From Pseudomonas sp. FEN (GTDB lineage Bacteria; Pseudomonadota; Gammaproteobacteria; Pseudomonadales; Pseudomonadaceae), in assembly GCF_904067045.1 (NCBI RefSeq), contig NZ_CAJFDC010000014.1, positions 248,001 through 312,000 on the forward strand: a DNA stretch of 64,000 nt, in the 5' to 3' direction. The notes under the pieces were generated by a model that saw only the letters and a program-made list of their open reading frames with translations, did not search any database and had not been told where the DNA came from. Positions 17,731 to 26,511 of this stretch are shown one piece after another. Each line of letters starts with the position of its first letter. Position 1 is the first letter of the stretch. Made by a program: the position numbers and the translations under genes.

Positions 17731-17879
17731 TTCGAACCCTACAGCCCGGCACCAGCCTCTGCGACGTACACCTGGACAAAAGACACGCTACCCCGGCCGT
17801 CGGCATGGGCCTGTAGGGCAACCCGCCGTTCTACCCCGGAGGCGGCCTCTGGTGCAGCAAGTTGGCCTACGACTTCTGA
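17731..17879 (+). pseudogene. Possible 3' remnant of a TonB-dependent receptor gene
   Basis: The plus frame ending at 17879 reads LDKRHATPAVGMGL, an in-frame TAG at 17814-17816, then GNPPFYPGGGLWCSKLAYDF and TGA. The motif LDKRYAT-x-VG, an aromatic/Gly turn and a final aromatic-x-aromatic ending are what the last strands of a TBDR look like, including the terminal Phe. The rest of the gene is absent. It sits directly before the monooxygenase gene, where a receptor would make sense. Recognition is by pattern only over about 50 codons. Confidence 0.4.
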
Positions 17880-17907
17880 TCCATCCCCCAACCACAAGGA
17901 ACTGACC

Positions 17908-18995
17908 ATGAGCATTGAATTTATCGGTTACATTGGCGGTCACCACGCCTCGGAAATCCATCCCCGCAGTGGTCCAACCCTGCAACCCGACTATGTGGAA
18001 ACCGTCGCTCGCGCCCACGAAGCAGCCGGCTTCGACCGTGCCCTGATCGCCTTCCACTCCAACAGCCCGGACAGCACGCTCATCGCCGCTCACGCCGCCA
18101 GCGTGACAAAAAAGCTGCAGTTCCTGATTGCCCATCGGCCAGGCTTTGTGCAACCGACCTTGGCCGCTCGACAGTTCGCCACGCTGGACGTGTTCAACGG
18201 CGGGCGCACGGCTGTCCACATCATCACCGGGGGCGATGATCGCGAACTGCGGGCCGACGGAAGCCATATCGGCAAGGACGAACGCTACGCCCGCACGGAT
18301 GAATACCTGAGCGTGGTGCGCCAGGAGTGGACTAGTGAGAAGCCCTTTGACTATGACGGCACCTATTACCAGGTCGAGGGCGCGTACTCGACGGTAAGGT
18401 CGCCGCAACAGCCACATATCCCGGTGTATTTTGGCGGCTCTTCAGCGGCCGCCATTGCCGTGGCGGGCAAACATGCGGACGTGTATGCGCTGTGGGGTGA
18501 AACCTATGAGCAGGTACGGGAAGTGGTGACCCAGGTACGAGCTGAAGCAGCCAAACATGGTCGGACGATTCGCTTCAGTTTGTCGTTGCGGCCGATCCTG
18601 GCCGAGACCGAGGAACTGGCGTGGCAGCGCGCAGAGCACATTCTGCAACAGGCTACCGCCTTGGCCGAGCAAAACGGATTTGTGCGGCGCGAACCGCCGA
18701 ACGAAGGGTCTCGTCGTCTACTGGCCGCCGCAGCCCAGGGGCAAGGTTGGACAAGCGCTTATGGACCGGGATTGCCGGGTTGCTGGGGGCGCAAGGTAAT
18801 TCGACGTCGCTGGTGGGCACTGCCGAACAAGTGGCACAGGCCCTGCTCGACTATTACGACCTCGGTATCACCACCTTCCTGATTCGCGGCTTCGACCCCC
18901 TCAATGATGCCATCGACTATGGCAAGCGCCTGATCCCCCTGACCCGCCAGTTGGTGGCAGAACGCGAGCGGCAAGCATCTGAAAAGGTCGCCTAG
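17908..18995 (+). pseudogene. SsuD-like flavin (LLM) monooxygenase, frameshifted in a G-run
   Basis: The first frame encodes about 278 residues of an FMNH2-dependent LLM monooxygenase of the SsuD group (FIGYIGGHHASEI at the start, then FHSNSPDSTLIAAH, FNGGRTAVHIITGG and YFGGSSAAAIAVA). It loses the family frame after LAAAAQG. A second frame resumes at once with LDKRLWTGIAGLLGAQGNST and runs to the natural end at 18995. The break is at 18738-18741, where four G occur and five would restore one frame of about 363 residues. A good ribosome site (aaggaa) precedes the ATG. The restored protein would have one Met and no Cys. It is either a recent null allele or a base-calling error. The likely reaction is oxygenolytic desulfonation. 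Confidence 0.85.
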
Positions 18996-19037
18996 GCCGT
19001 TTCTTGAAAGAGATGTTTTGGCCTGCTACACGAAACC

Positions 19038-19065
19038 ACTGTCCCCCTCTTCCTGAGGGGGCAGT
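19038..19065. terminator. Hairpin between convergent genes
   Basis: actgtccccctc (19038-19049) pairs with gagggggcagt (19055-19065) with one bulged base and a five-base loop. It lies between the convergent monooxygenase and aldolase genes, where a bidirectional terminator would be expected. No long T-run follows. Confidence 0.5.
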
Positions 19066-19114
19066 TAGGGTGAAGGGGAAAGATATCAACGCCTCCTGAC
19101 TTATCAGGCCCGCC

Positions 19115-19909
19115 TTAATTCTTGTAGTCGGTGTCCGTACGCTCCAACTGTCGAATCAGCGCATTCCAATGCCGCGCCACCCCAGCCCCCTCTCCACTCT
19201 TGAACACCTCAGCCTGCTGCTCGACCTTGGCCACCACCTCGGCCGGAGGAAAGATCAATTCGGCATTCCCCGCCGTCTGCGCCGCAATCTGAATATTGCA
19301 CGCGCGCTCCAACCCCTGTAACTGCTGGAACGCATGCTCAACACTGATCCCGGCCGTCAACAACCCGTGGTTGCGCAGGATCATCACGCTCTTGTCCCCC
19401 AGATCCGCCACCAGCCGTTCACGCTCATCCAGATCCAGGGCCACCCCCTCATACCCGTGGTAGGCCACCCGCCCGGAAAAACCAAGGGAATGCTGGGAAA
19501 TCGGCAACAACCCATCCTTCTGCGCCGACACCGCAATGCCATCGCGGGTATGGGTGTGCAATACCGCTTGCAGGTCGGGACGAGCACCGTGGATGGCGCT
19601 GTGGATCACATAACCGGCGTAGTTGATGCCCAGCCCGGTAGGGTCGTCGACAAGGGTGCCGTCGATGTCCACCTTGACCAGGTTGGAGGCGCTGATTTCA
19701 TCAAACAACAACCCGAAGGCATTGATCAGGAAATGCTCCTCGGGCCCCGGTACGCGGGCGGAGAAATGGGTGTAGATGTGATCGGTCCACTGATACAAAG
19801 CCGCCAGCCGATAGGCCGCAGCCAGCTTGACGCGGACCTCCCACTCTTCTGGAGTGACCCGCAATCGGACATTGTTCGAGACGCTGGTTAACGGACTGAC
19901 GTTACTCAT
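19115..19909 (-). CDS. Class II aldolase/adducin-family protein
   Basis: This 264-residue zinc-dependent aldolase-fold protein (fuculose-phosphate aldolase family) carries the metal-binding pair HTHTRDG and the later His in RNHGLLTAG, with catalytic-loop sequence around GYVIHSAIHGARPDL. Relatives cleave sugar phosphates or decarboxylate small acids; the substrate here is unknown. A ribosome site (aggaa) precedes the ATG. It has its own AT-rich upstream region and lies beside the LysR gene on the same strand. Its position next to flavin monooxygenases suggests it handles a carbon product of desulfonation, which is an inference. Confidence 0.82.
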   Translation of the reverse strand: MSNVSPLTSVSNNVRLRVTPEEWEVRVKLAAAYRLAALYQWTDHIYTHFSARVPGPEEHFLINAFGLLFDEISASNLVKVDIDGTLVDDPTGLGINYAGYVIHSAIHGARPDLQAVLHTHTRDGIAVSAQKDGLLPISQHSLGFSGRVAYHGYEGVALDLDERERLVADLGDKSVMILRNHGLLTAGISVEHAFQQLQGLERACNIQIAAQTAGNAELIFPPAEVVAKVEQQAEVFKSGEGAGVARHWNALIRQLERTDTDYKN

Positions 19910-20029
19910 GGCAAAACTTCCTGGATGGCCTTAAGGACTTCCAGGCAAGCCTATGGGATGGAAAAAAATAATAAAAATCACATTTTAATCTAAGCTAATT
20001 ATTATTTTTTTTCATATTAAACACCGTAA

Positions 20030-20935
20030 TCAGGCCGCGCTTCTAATTTTGTGCAACGACGCTGCCACCAGCTTGCCAAAGACATCCACCGGTCCTTGCA
20101 GATTGCCAAGAAAGTGCGGGTAGATCAGCCACAGGTCCATCACCGGCTTGAAATCCTTGAGAGGCATGACCGCCAGTTGCTCGCGATGAAGGCTGCGTTC
20201 CAGCAACGGGCGCGGCACCAGGCCCAGGCCCAGGCCATCAGCCACCAACCCCAACTGCAACTCGGTCCCAAAGGTTTCCAGGTTGACCCGCAAGGCAAGC
20301 CCCTGATCCGACAGGGTACGTTGCAGCCCGGCACGGAAGCCGCAGCCATCGGGGTTGAGGACCCAGCCGTTCTGGTAGACATCCGCCAGCTTGCAGGAGC
20401 GCTTGGGCAACTGGGCCTTGGCGCACACCACCACCAGTTCCATCTTGCCGATGGATTCGCCGACGATGTTGTCCGGGAAGATCTTGCCCGCCGGAAACAA
20501 CGCCGCCGCCGCATCCAGCTCACCGCGCTCGATCTTGCCGACCAACTGGCTGCCCCAGCCGGTGGCCACCTGCGCGCGCAGGTCGGGGTATTCGGTGCGC
20601 AAATGCTTGAGGGCGTCCAGCAACACCACATCGCCGATGGTTTGCGGCACGCCCAGGCGCAACAGCCCGGTGGGTGGTGCGTCGGTGGCCACCAACTCGC
20701 GTAATGCATCCATCTCCCGCAGGATCAGACGGCACTGTTCATAAACCCGGGTTCCGATCAATGTAGGCTTGAGCGGCTTGGTGTTACGGTCAAACAACTC
20801 CACCCCCAGCGCCTGCTCAAAGTTCTGCACGCGGCGGGTGATCGCCGGCTGGGTCAGTTGCAACGACTCGGCGGCATGGCTGATGGACTGGCAACGAATC
20901 ACTTCGACAAAGGCATCGATATCGTCAATTTTCAT
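20030..20935 (-). CDS. LysR-family regulator, divergent from the thiol dioxygenase operon
   Basis: This 301-residue LysR regulator has a winged-helix domain (IDAFVEVIRCQSISHAAESL, then LTQPAITRRVQNFEQALGVELF) and a periplasmic-binding-like effector domain from about residue 90. The ATG at 20935 starts the canonical helix (MKIDDIDAF); upstream frame residues do not fit the family. It is transcribed away from the 3-mercaptopropionate-dioxygenase-like gene, the usual arrangement for a LysR protein controlling its neighbour. The layout recalls the LysR-thiol dioxygenase-rhodanese neighbourhood of P. aeruginosa. Its co-inducer is unknown. Confidence 0.9.
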   Translation of the reverse strand: MKIDDIDAFVEVIRCQSISHAAESLQLTQPAITRRVQNFEQALGVELFDRNTKPLKPTLIGTRVYEQCRLILREMDALRELVATDAPPTGLLRLGVPQTIGDVVLLDALKHLRTEYPDLRAQVATGWGSQLVGKIERGELDAAAALFPAGKIFPDNIVGESIGKMELVVVCAKAQLPKRSCKLADVYQNGWVLNPDGCGFRAGLQRTLSDQGLALRVNLETFGTELQLGLVADGLGLGLVPRPLLERSLHREQLAVMPLKDFKPVMDLWLIYPHFLGNLQGPVDVFGKLVAASLHKIRSAA

Positions 20936-21154
20936 TTGGGCCGCACATAGAGAAGCGTCATTAAAATGTATGAAAAGCATAGTTCCATTCGCGGTGCCTG
21001 GATAGCCCACCCGCCTACAGATAACGTCTAACGCTATTCAGCCCAGTTCTAAATTACTTTCAGCTATAACCTAATCATTAAAAAATAGCATATTAACAAC
21101 AAACATTATGCTTATATAAACCCATCACCACGAATCACCCACGATGGAAATCTC
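20936..21154. promoter_or_regulatory. Divergent control region between LysR and thiol dioxygenase genes
   Basis: 219 bases without a gene, AT-rich toward the plus-strand gene. A tatata at about 21112 could serve as a -10 element, and ctat...atag around 21064-21088 is a weak LysR-type dyad. These are suggestions by eye only. Confidence 0.35.
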
Positions 21155-21763
21155 ATGACCCAAGCGCGACACCCGGAGAGACTCAGAGCATTCATAGGCG
21201 CGCTGGCGGAACTGATCGACGGCAACCCTCGCGAAGGCGATCTGCTGCACCGCGGCGGCAAACTGTTGGCGCAACTGGTCAGCCATGATGACTGGTTGCC
21301 GGACGAATTTGCTCAACCCAGCCCCGAGCGCTATCAGCAGTTTCTGCTGCATGCTGATTCGCGGCAGCGTTTCAGCATCGTCAGCTTCGTGTGGGGGCCG
21401 GGGCAAAGCACGCCGATTCATGATCATCGGGTATGGGGACTGATCGGCATGTTGCGCGGCTCCGAATACTCCCAAGGATTCCAGCGCAGCAGCGACGGTG
21501 CCTTGATCGCCGAGGGCAAGCGGATCCAACTGAAACCGGGTCAGGTCGAATCCGTCTCGCCGAAGATCGGTGACATCCACCAGGTCAGCAATGCCTTTGA
21601 TGATCAAGTGTCCATCAGCATTCATGTCTACGGCGCCAATATCGGTGCCGTGCGCCGAGCGGTGTATCAGCCCGACGGCAGCGAGAAACTGTTTATCTCC
21701 GGTTACTCCAACGCTTTTCTCCCGAACATCTGGGATTTGTCCAAAGAGAGCCCTGCCCTATGA
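21155..21763 (+). CDS. 3-mercaptopropionate dioxygenase-like cysteine dioxygenase
   Basis: This 202-residue cupin-fold non-heme iron enzyme oxidises a thiol to a sulfinate. Iron ligands are visible in STPIHDHRVWGLIG (two His) and GDIHQVSNA (third His); the ISIHVYGANIGAVRRAV segment supplies the conserved Tyr. The stretches HADSRQRFSIVSFVWGPGQ and FISGYSNAFLPNIWDLSKE agree closely with what I recall of the P. aeruginosa enzyme shown to prefer 3-mercaptopropionate over cysteine. ggaaa precedes the ATG. The stop overlaps the rhodanese start by four bases, so the two enzymes are made together, and the sulfinate product plausibly feeds sulfur release downstream. Confidence 0.9.
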   Translation: MTQARHPERLRAFIGALAELIDGNPREGDLLHRGGKLLAQLVSHDDWLPDEFAQPSPERYQQFLLHADSRQRFSIVSFVWGPGQSTPIHDHRVWGLIGMLRGSEYSQGFQRSSDGALIAEGKRIQLKPGQVESVSPKIGDIHQVSNAFDDQVSISIHVYGANIGAVRRAVYQPDGSEKLFISGYSNAFLPNIWDLSKESPAL

Positions 21764-23343
21764 GTACTGTATCGAACCGCACCTTCGCCCAGATTCGTCA
21801 GGCACTGTTGGACCATGAAGAAGTCGCCCTCGTCGATGTGCGCGAAGAAGCGCCTTTCGCCGAATCCCATCCACTGTTCGCCACCAACATCCCGCTGTCC
21901 AAACTGGAGCTGGAGGTTTTCTCGCGCATCCCTCGCCGTGACACCCATGTGACGGTCTACGACAACGGCGAAGGCCTGGCAAACATCGCCGCCCAGCGCT
22001 TGCAGACGCTCGGCTACACCCAGGTCAGCCTGTTGGCGGGCGGTCTTGACGGTTGGCGCAGCGCCGGCGGCGAACTGTTTATCGACGTCAACGTCCCCAG
22101 CAAAGCCTTCGGTGAACTGGTGGAAAGCCAGCGCCACACACCGTCCCTGGCCGCTGAAGAGGTCCAGGCGCTGCTCGACGGTAACGCCGACGTGGTGGTG
22201 CTCGACGCCCGTCGTTTTGATGAATACCAGACCATGAGCATTCCCACTGGCATCAGCGTCCCCGGTGCCGAGCTGGTGTTACGCGCCCGCGAACTGGCGC
22301 CAGACCCGGCCACCCAAATCATTGTCAACTGCGCCGGACGCACCCGCAGCATCATCGGTACCCAGTCGCTGATCAATGCCGGTATCGCCAACCCGGTATC
22401 CGCGCTGCGCAACGGCACCATCGGCTGGACGTTGGCCGGGCAAACATTGCAGCATGGTCAATCACGCCGCTTTGCCCCAACCTCGGAAGAACATCGCCAA
22501 GTCGCTGCCAAGGCTGCCCGCCGCGTTGCCGACAAAGCCCGCGTGGGCCGCGCCACCCTGGCCGACCTGAAGCGCTGGCAGCAGCAACCGGCGCGCACCA
22601 CCTACCTGTTCGACGTACGCACTCCGGAGGAGTTCGAAGCCGGTCACCTGCCCGGCGCCCGCTCGACACCGGGCGGCCAACTGGTGCAGGAAACCGACCA
22701 CTTCGCCAGCGTGCGTGGCGCGCGCCTGGTGCTGGTCGATGACGACGGTGTGCGGGCCAATATGTCCGCCTCCTGGCTTGCCCAACTGGGTTGGGAGGTA
22801 CAGGTGCTGGATGACCTGCAACCGGCGCACTTCAGTGAACACGGTGCGTGGCAGGCGCCGGCCCCGGCACCCCGACAGGCCGAAGTCATCAGCCCGCAGA
22901 CCCTGGCCGAATGGCTGCCCCACGGTGACACCGCGGTACTGGACTTCACCAGCAGCGCCAACTACGTCAAACGCCATATCCCCGGTGCCTGGTGGGCCCT
23001 GCGCGCGCAATTGCCGCAAGTCCTGGCCAAGGTGCCAGCAGCGCAACGCTATGTGCTGACCTGCGGCAGCGGCCAACTGGCACGCCTGGCGGTGGCCGAA
23101 GTCGAGGCACTGACCGGCAAGCAGGTGTTCCTGCTACAAGACGGCACCGCCAGTTGGATTGCCGCACAACTACCGCTGGAGGAAGGCGAAAGCCACCTCG
23201 CCTCACCACGCATCGACCGCTATCGCCGCCCCTACGAAGGTACCGACAACCCCCGGGAAGCCATGCAGGCCTACCTGGACTGGGAATTCGGCCTGGTGGA
23301 CCAACTGGCCCGCGACGGCACCCATGGCTTTTATGTGATCTGA
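21760..23343 (+). CDS. Four-domain rhodanese (sulfurtransferase)
   Basis: This 527-residue protein contains four tandem rhodanese folds at about 1-107, 130-228, 265-352 and 375-470. Active-site loops are present only in domain 2 (NCAGRTRS, Cys191) and domain 4 (TCGSGQL, Cys435). Domain 1 (YDNGEG) and domain 3 (VDDDGV) have no Cys and are probably structural. Rhodaneses move sulfane sulfur from thiosulfate or persulfides to acceptors such as cyanide or thiols. The ATG overlaps the dioxygenase stop. Apart from the two catalytic Cys and four Met it contains no sulfur amino acids. Single- and double-domain rhodaneses are usual; four domains are unusual. Confidence 0.9.
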   Translation: MSTVSNRTFAQIRQALLDHEEVALVDVREEAPFAESHPLFATNIPLSKLELEVFSRIPRRDTHVTVYDNGEGLANIAAQRLQTLGYTQVSLLAGGLDGWRSAGGELFIDVNVPSKAFGELVESQRHTPSLAAEEVQALLDGNADVVVLDARRFDEYQTMSIPTGISVPGAELVLRARELAPDPATQIIVNCAGRTRSIIGTQSLINAGIANPVSALRNGTIGWTLAGQTLQHGQSRRFAPTSEEHRQVAAKAARRVADKARVGRATLADLKRWQQQPARTTYLFDVRTPEEFEAGHLPGARSTPGGQLVQETDHFASVRGARLVLVDDDGVRANMSASWLAQLGWEVQVLDDLQPAHFSEHGAWQAPAPAPRQAEVISPQTLAEWLPHGDTAVLDFTSSANYVKRHIPGAWWALRAQLPQVLAKVPAAQRYVLTCGSGQLARLAVAEVEALTGKQVFLLQDGTASWIAAQLPLEEGESHLASPRIDRYRRPYEGTDNPREAMQAYLDWEFGLVDQLARDGTHGFYVI

Positions 23344-23470
23344 GCCCTCCAGGCTTCTGCGCCGAATGCCGGGCAGCGCCGTTCGATACGCCATACATTG
23401 AATTCAGCCCGACCCCTTTCTCCAGGCGGAGGTGACACGAAACATCAAGGTTCGCCTGGAGCACGCTGTT

Positions 23471-24439
23471 ATGCGCTTTACCCAACCGCTCAAGCATCTG
23501 CTGTTCAGCACCGCCCTCACGTTCGGCGCGGCTAGCCACGCTACCGACCTGCAACCGTTGTTGGTGGCCAATCAAAAGTCGACGATCAAAGTGCTGCTGG
23601 AGGTGTCCGGCGAACTGAAAGATGTGCCTTATGAGATCCAGTTTTCCGAGTTCCCCGCCGCCGCCCCGCTGGGTGAAGCGCTGAATGCTGGCGCCGTGGA
23701 TATCGGCGCCTTGGGCGATGCGCCCTATGTGTTCGCCCTCGGTGCCGGTGCACCGTTGAAGGTGGTGAGCATTCTCCACGCCGAGGGGCGCTACACCACG
23801 GCCATACTCGCACCGAAGGATTCGTCACTGAACACCGCCGCCGACCTCAAGGGCAAGCGCATCGTCACCACCCGTGGCTCCATCGGACACTTCCTGGCGA
23901 TCAAGACGCTGCGCAGTGTCGGCCTGACCACCCAGGACGTGCAGTTCATTTACCTGCTGCCCAGTGAGTCGCGCATCTTGTTGGACAACGGCGGCGCCGA
24001 CGCCTGGTCGACCTGGGACCCCTATACCACCATCGCCACCACCCAAAGCCAGGCCAAGGTCCTGGTCAGCGGTGACCGCCTGCTGACCAACCACTTGTAC
24101 CTCGCGGCCACCCACCAGGCCATCGCCGTCAAGCGCCAGCAACTGGACGACTTCGTTGCCCGGGTCGACCGTGCCTATCGCTGGAGCAATGCCCATCCCG
24201 AAGAGTATGCCGCCGCTCAGGCCAAGGTCACTGGCCTGCCCCTGGCGGTGCATATCGCCGTAGCCAAGGCCACCCATATGCAACCGGTGGAGATCAGCGA
24301 CGCGGTGATCAGCGGCCTGCAAACCACCGCTGACATCTACCAGGAAGAGGGGATTCTCACCCAACACATCGATGTCTCCCAAGGCTTCGACAAGAGCTTC
24401 AACGCCAAGCGTACCCCACTGACCCAAGCCTCTCGATAA
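23471..24439 (+). CDS. SsuA-like ABC substrate-binding protein
   Basis: This 322-residue periplasmic binding protein has a signal peptide (LLFSTALTFGAASHA, cleaved near residue 24) and the nitrate/sulfonate-binding fold: GALGDAPYVFALGAGAP, then LKGKRIVTTRGSIGHFLAI and GADAWSTWDPYTTI. An in-frame GTG 39 bases upstream is possible but would spoil the signal peptide. No permease or ATPase is adjacent, so it probably docks with the SsuBC pair at 15.7-17.4 kb or one elsewhere. It has two Met and no Cys. Confidence 0.87.
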   Translation: MRFTQPLKHLLFSTALTFGAASHATDLQPLLVANQKSTIKVLLEVSGELKDVPYEIQFSEFPAAAPLGEALNAGAVDIGALGDAPYVFALGAGAPLKVVSILHAEGRYTTAILAPKDSSLNTAADLKGKRIVTTRGSIGHFLAIKTLRSVGLTTQDVQFIYLLPSESRILLDNGGADAWSTWDPYTTIATTQSQAKVLVSGDRLLTNHLYLAATHQAIAVKRQQLDDFVARVDRAYRWSNAHPEEYAAAQAKVTGLPLAVHIAVAKATHMQPVEISDAVISGLQTTADIYQEEGILTQHIDVSQGFDKSFNAKRTPLTQASR

Positions 24440-24468
24440 ACCGCCGTCCCGCTAGAAGGAGTGAGAAC

Positions 24469-25815
24469 ATGAGCAAACGCCAACTGAAACTCGGTGCCAT
24501 GGTCCATGGCGTCGGCCATGGTTGGGGCGAATGGCGCCATCCGCAGGCCCAACCCAACGCCAGTGTCAACTTCGGTTTCTACCAGCAGCAGACACAACTG
24601 GCCGAAAGCGCGAAGTTCGATTTCGTGTTCATCGCCGATAGCCTGCATATCCATGAAAAATCCAGCCCCCACTACCTCAACCGCTTCGAACCGCTGACCA
24701 TCCTTTCGGCCCTGGCAGCCCTGACGTCGCACATCGGCCTGGTGGCGACCGTGACCGTCAGCTACACCGAACCCTTCCAGGTGGCGCGCCAGTTCGCCTC
24801 CCTGGATCATATCAGCGGCGGCCGCGCCGGCTGGAACGTAGTGACCTCCTGGCTCAGCGGCACCGCCGACAACTTCGGCAAGGCCGAACACCCACCCCAT
24901 GCCGTGCGCTATCGCATCGCCAAGGAGCACGTGGATGTGGTCAAGGGCCTGTGGGACTCCTGGGAAGACGACGCCTTCGCCTACAACAAGCAAAGCGGCG
25001 AGTTCTTCACACCCGGCAAGCTGCATGCCCTGGAACACAAGGGTGAGTTCTTCTCGGTCAAGGGCCCACTGAATATTGCCCGATCCCGCCAGGGTCAGCC
25101 GGTGATTTTCCAGGCCGGCACTTCCGAGGCCGGGCGTAATTTTGCCGCCGAGCATGCTGATGCGATTTTTGTCCACGCCGAGAGCCTCGATGAAGCCCTC
25201 GCCTACGCCCAGGATCTGAAACAGCGCGCCCGCAATGTTGGTCGCGATGCCAATCAGCTGTCTATCCTGCCGGGCATCCGACCGATTGTCGGCCGCGATG
25301 AAGCCGAAGTGGAAAGCCGCTACCAGCAAGCCGTGGAACTGGTGACCGTCGAGGACGCCATTGTCGCCCTGGGTCGGCCATTCAACGACCATGATTTCAG
25401 TCAATACCCGCTGGATGCGCCATTCCCCGAACTGGGCGACTTGGGCTCCAACAGCCAGAAAGGCGGCTCTGACCGCATCAAACAACTGGCTCGGGACGAA
25501 GGCCTGACTCTGCGGGAAGTGGCGCTACGTTTTTCGCGCCCCAAACGCGACTTCGTCGGCACGCCGGAGCAGGTCGCCGACGCGATCCAGACCTGGTTCG
25601 AAGCAGGGGCAGCCGATGGCTTCATCATCAACTCGCTGCTGCCGGATGGTTTGCAGTATTTCACCGAACAGGTGGTACCAGTGTTGCAACAGCGCGGTCT
25701 GTTTCGCAGCGAATACAGTGGCATCACGCTGCGCGATAACCTGGGCCTGGACGTTCCGGCCAACCGCTACAGCATCGCCCTTGAGGCAGAAGAAAAGCTG
25801 GAGGCCCTGGCATGA
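24469..25815 (+). CDS. NtaA/SnaA/DszA-family FMN-dependent monooxygenase
   Basis: This 448-residue two-component flavin monooxygenase of the nitrilotriacetate/pristinamycin/dibenzothiophene-sulfone group attacks C-N or C-S bonds using reduced FMN from a separate reductase. Family markers are HPQAQPNASVNFGFY near the start, FDFVFIADS, SGGRAGWNVVTSW, YNKQSGEFFTPGKLH-like residues and FQAGTSEAGRNFAAEHADAIF, read in parts. aggag precedes the ATG. The stop overlaps the peroxiredoxin start by four bases. It contains two Met and no Cys in 448 residues. With flanking SsuA-like proteins, an organosulfur substrate is the best guess. Confidence 0.9.
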   Translation: MSKRQLKLGAMVHGVGHGWGEWRHPQAQPNASVNFGFYQQQTQLAESAKFDFVFIADSLHIHEKSSPHYLNRFEPLTILSALAALTSHIGLVATVTVSYTEPFQVARQFASLDHISGGRAGWNVVTSWLSGTADNFGKAEHPPHAVRYRIAKEHVDVVKGLWDSWEDDAFAYNKQSGEFFTPGKLHALEHKGEFFSVKGPLNIARSRQGQPVIFQAGTSEAGRNFAAEHADAIFVHAESLDEALAYAQDLKQRARNVGRDANQLSILPGIRPIVGRDEAEVESRYQQAVELVTVEDAIVALGRPFNDHDFSQYPLDAPFPELGDLGSNSQKGGSDRIKQLARDEGLTLREVALRFSRPKRDFVGTPEQVADAIQTWFEAGAADGFIINSLLPDGLQYFTEQVVPVLQQRGLFRSEYSGITLRDNLGLDVPANRYSIALEAEEKLEALA

Positions 25816-26495
25816 GCAAATCTCTCAACCGCTTGTTGGCGGATCTGCACGCCGAGCGCGTAGCGACCTGGGAACCGGCGGCGCTGCAGGTCAATATCAA
25901 CCAACGCCAACGTCTGGTGGATGAAGCAAAGGTCGATGATTACGTCCAGATCGGTGACAAGCTGGCCCCATTTACCTTGCTCAACGTTGAAGGCGGCGAA
26001 CTGAACCGTGACCTGTTGCTGGCCGACGGCCCGGCAGTATTGATTTTTTTCCGCTTCGCCGGCTGCCCCGCATGCAATATCGCCCTGCCCTATTACGAGC
26101 GCCAGCTCTATCCGCGCCTACGGGAGCTAGGGGTGCCGTTGGTGGCGGTCAGCCCGCAGGTGCCCGAACGCCTGGTCGAGATCAAGACCCGACATCACCT
26201 GCAACTGCAGGTGACCAGCGACCCGGACAACAACCTCGGCCGGCGCCTGGGGATTCTCTACAGCTTCGACGAGGCCTCACGAAAAGCCGCGTTGGCCAAG
26301 GGCAATTTCATCGGTGACACCACCGGCACCGGCACCTGGGAATTGCCTCAGCCCACCGTCGTCGTCATCGCCCAGGACGGCACGGTGGCCTTCGTTGAAG
26401 TCAGCCCGGACTGGCTGGTGCGTACCGAAGCCGAACCGGTATTGCATGTGGTTGAACAGCTGTTGGGGCACACCGCCCTGCCTATCGCCATCTGA
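25812..26495 (+). CDS. Peroxiredoxin-like (AhpC/TSA) protein
   Basis: This 227-residue thioredoxin-fold protein of the AhpC/TSA group has the redox site FAGCPACN near residue 85, in the position of the peroxidatic Cys. A central sheet follows with VPLVAVSPQVPERLVEIK and a late beta strand WELPQPTVVVIAQDG. These two Cys and the initiator Met are its only sulfur residues. It probably removes peroxide released when reduced flavin uncouples in the neighbouring monooxygenase, with which it is translationally coupled. A thiol-disulfide exchange role is possible too. Confidence 0.82.
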   Translation: MSKSLNRLLADLHAERVATWEPAALQVNINQRQRLVDEAKVDDYVQIGDKLAPFTLLNVEGGELNRDLLLADGPAVLIFFRFAGCPACNIALPYYERQLYPRLRELGVPLVAVSPQVPERLVEIKTRHHLQLQVTSDPDNNLGRRLGILYSFDEASRKAALAKGNFIGDTTGTGTWELPQPTVVVIAQDGTVAFVEVSPDWLVRTEAEPVLHVVEQLLGHTALPIAI

Positions 26496-26511
26496 CCAGG
26501 GCCTGACCAAG

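Noticed and set aside
24337..25485. A 382-codon minus frame opposite the NtaA-type monooxygenase
   Set aside because: Antisense shadow of a clearly conserved enzyme; no start signal or recognisable domain.
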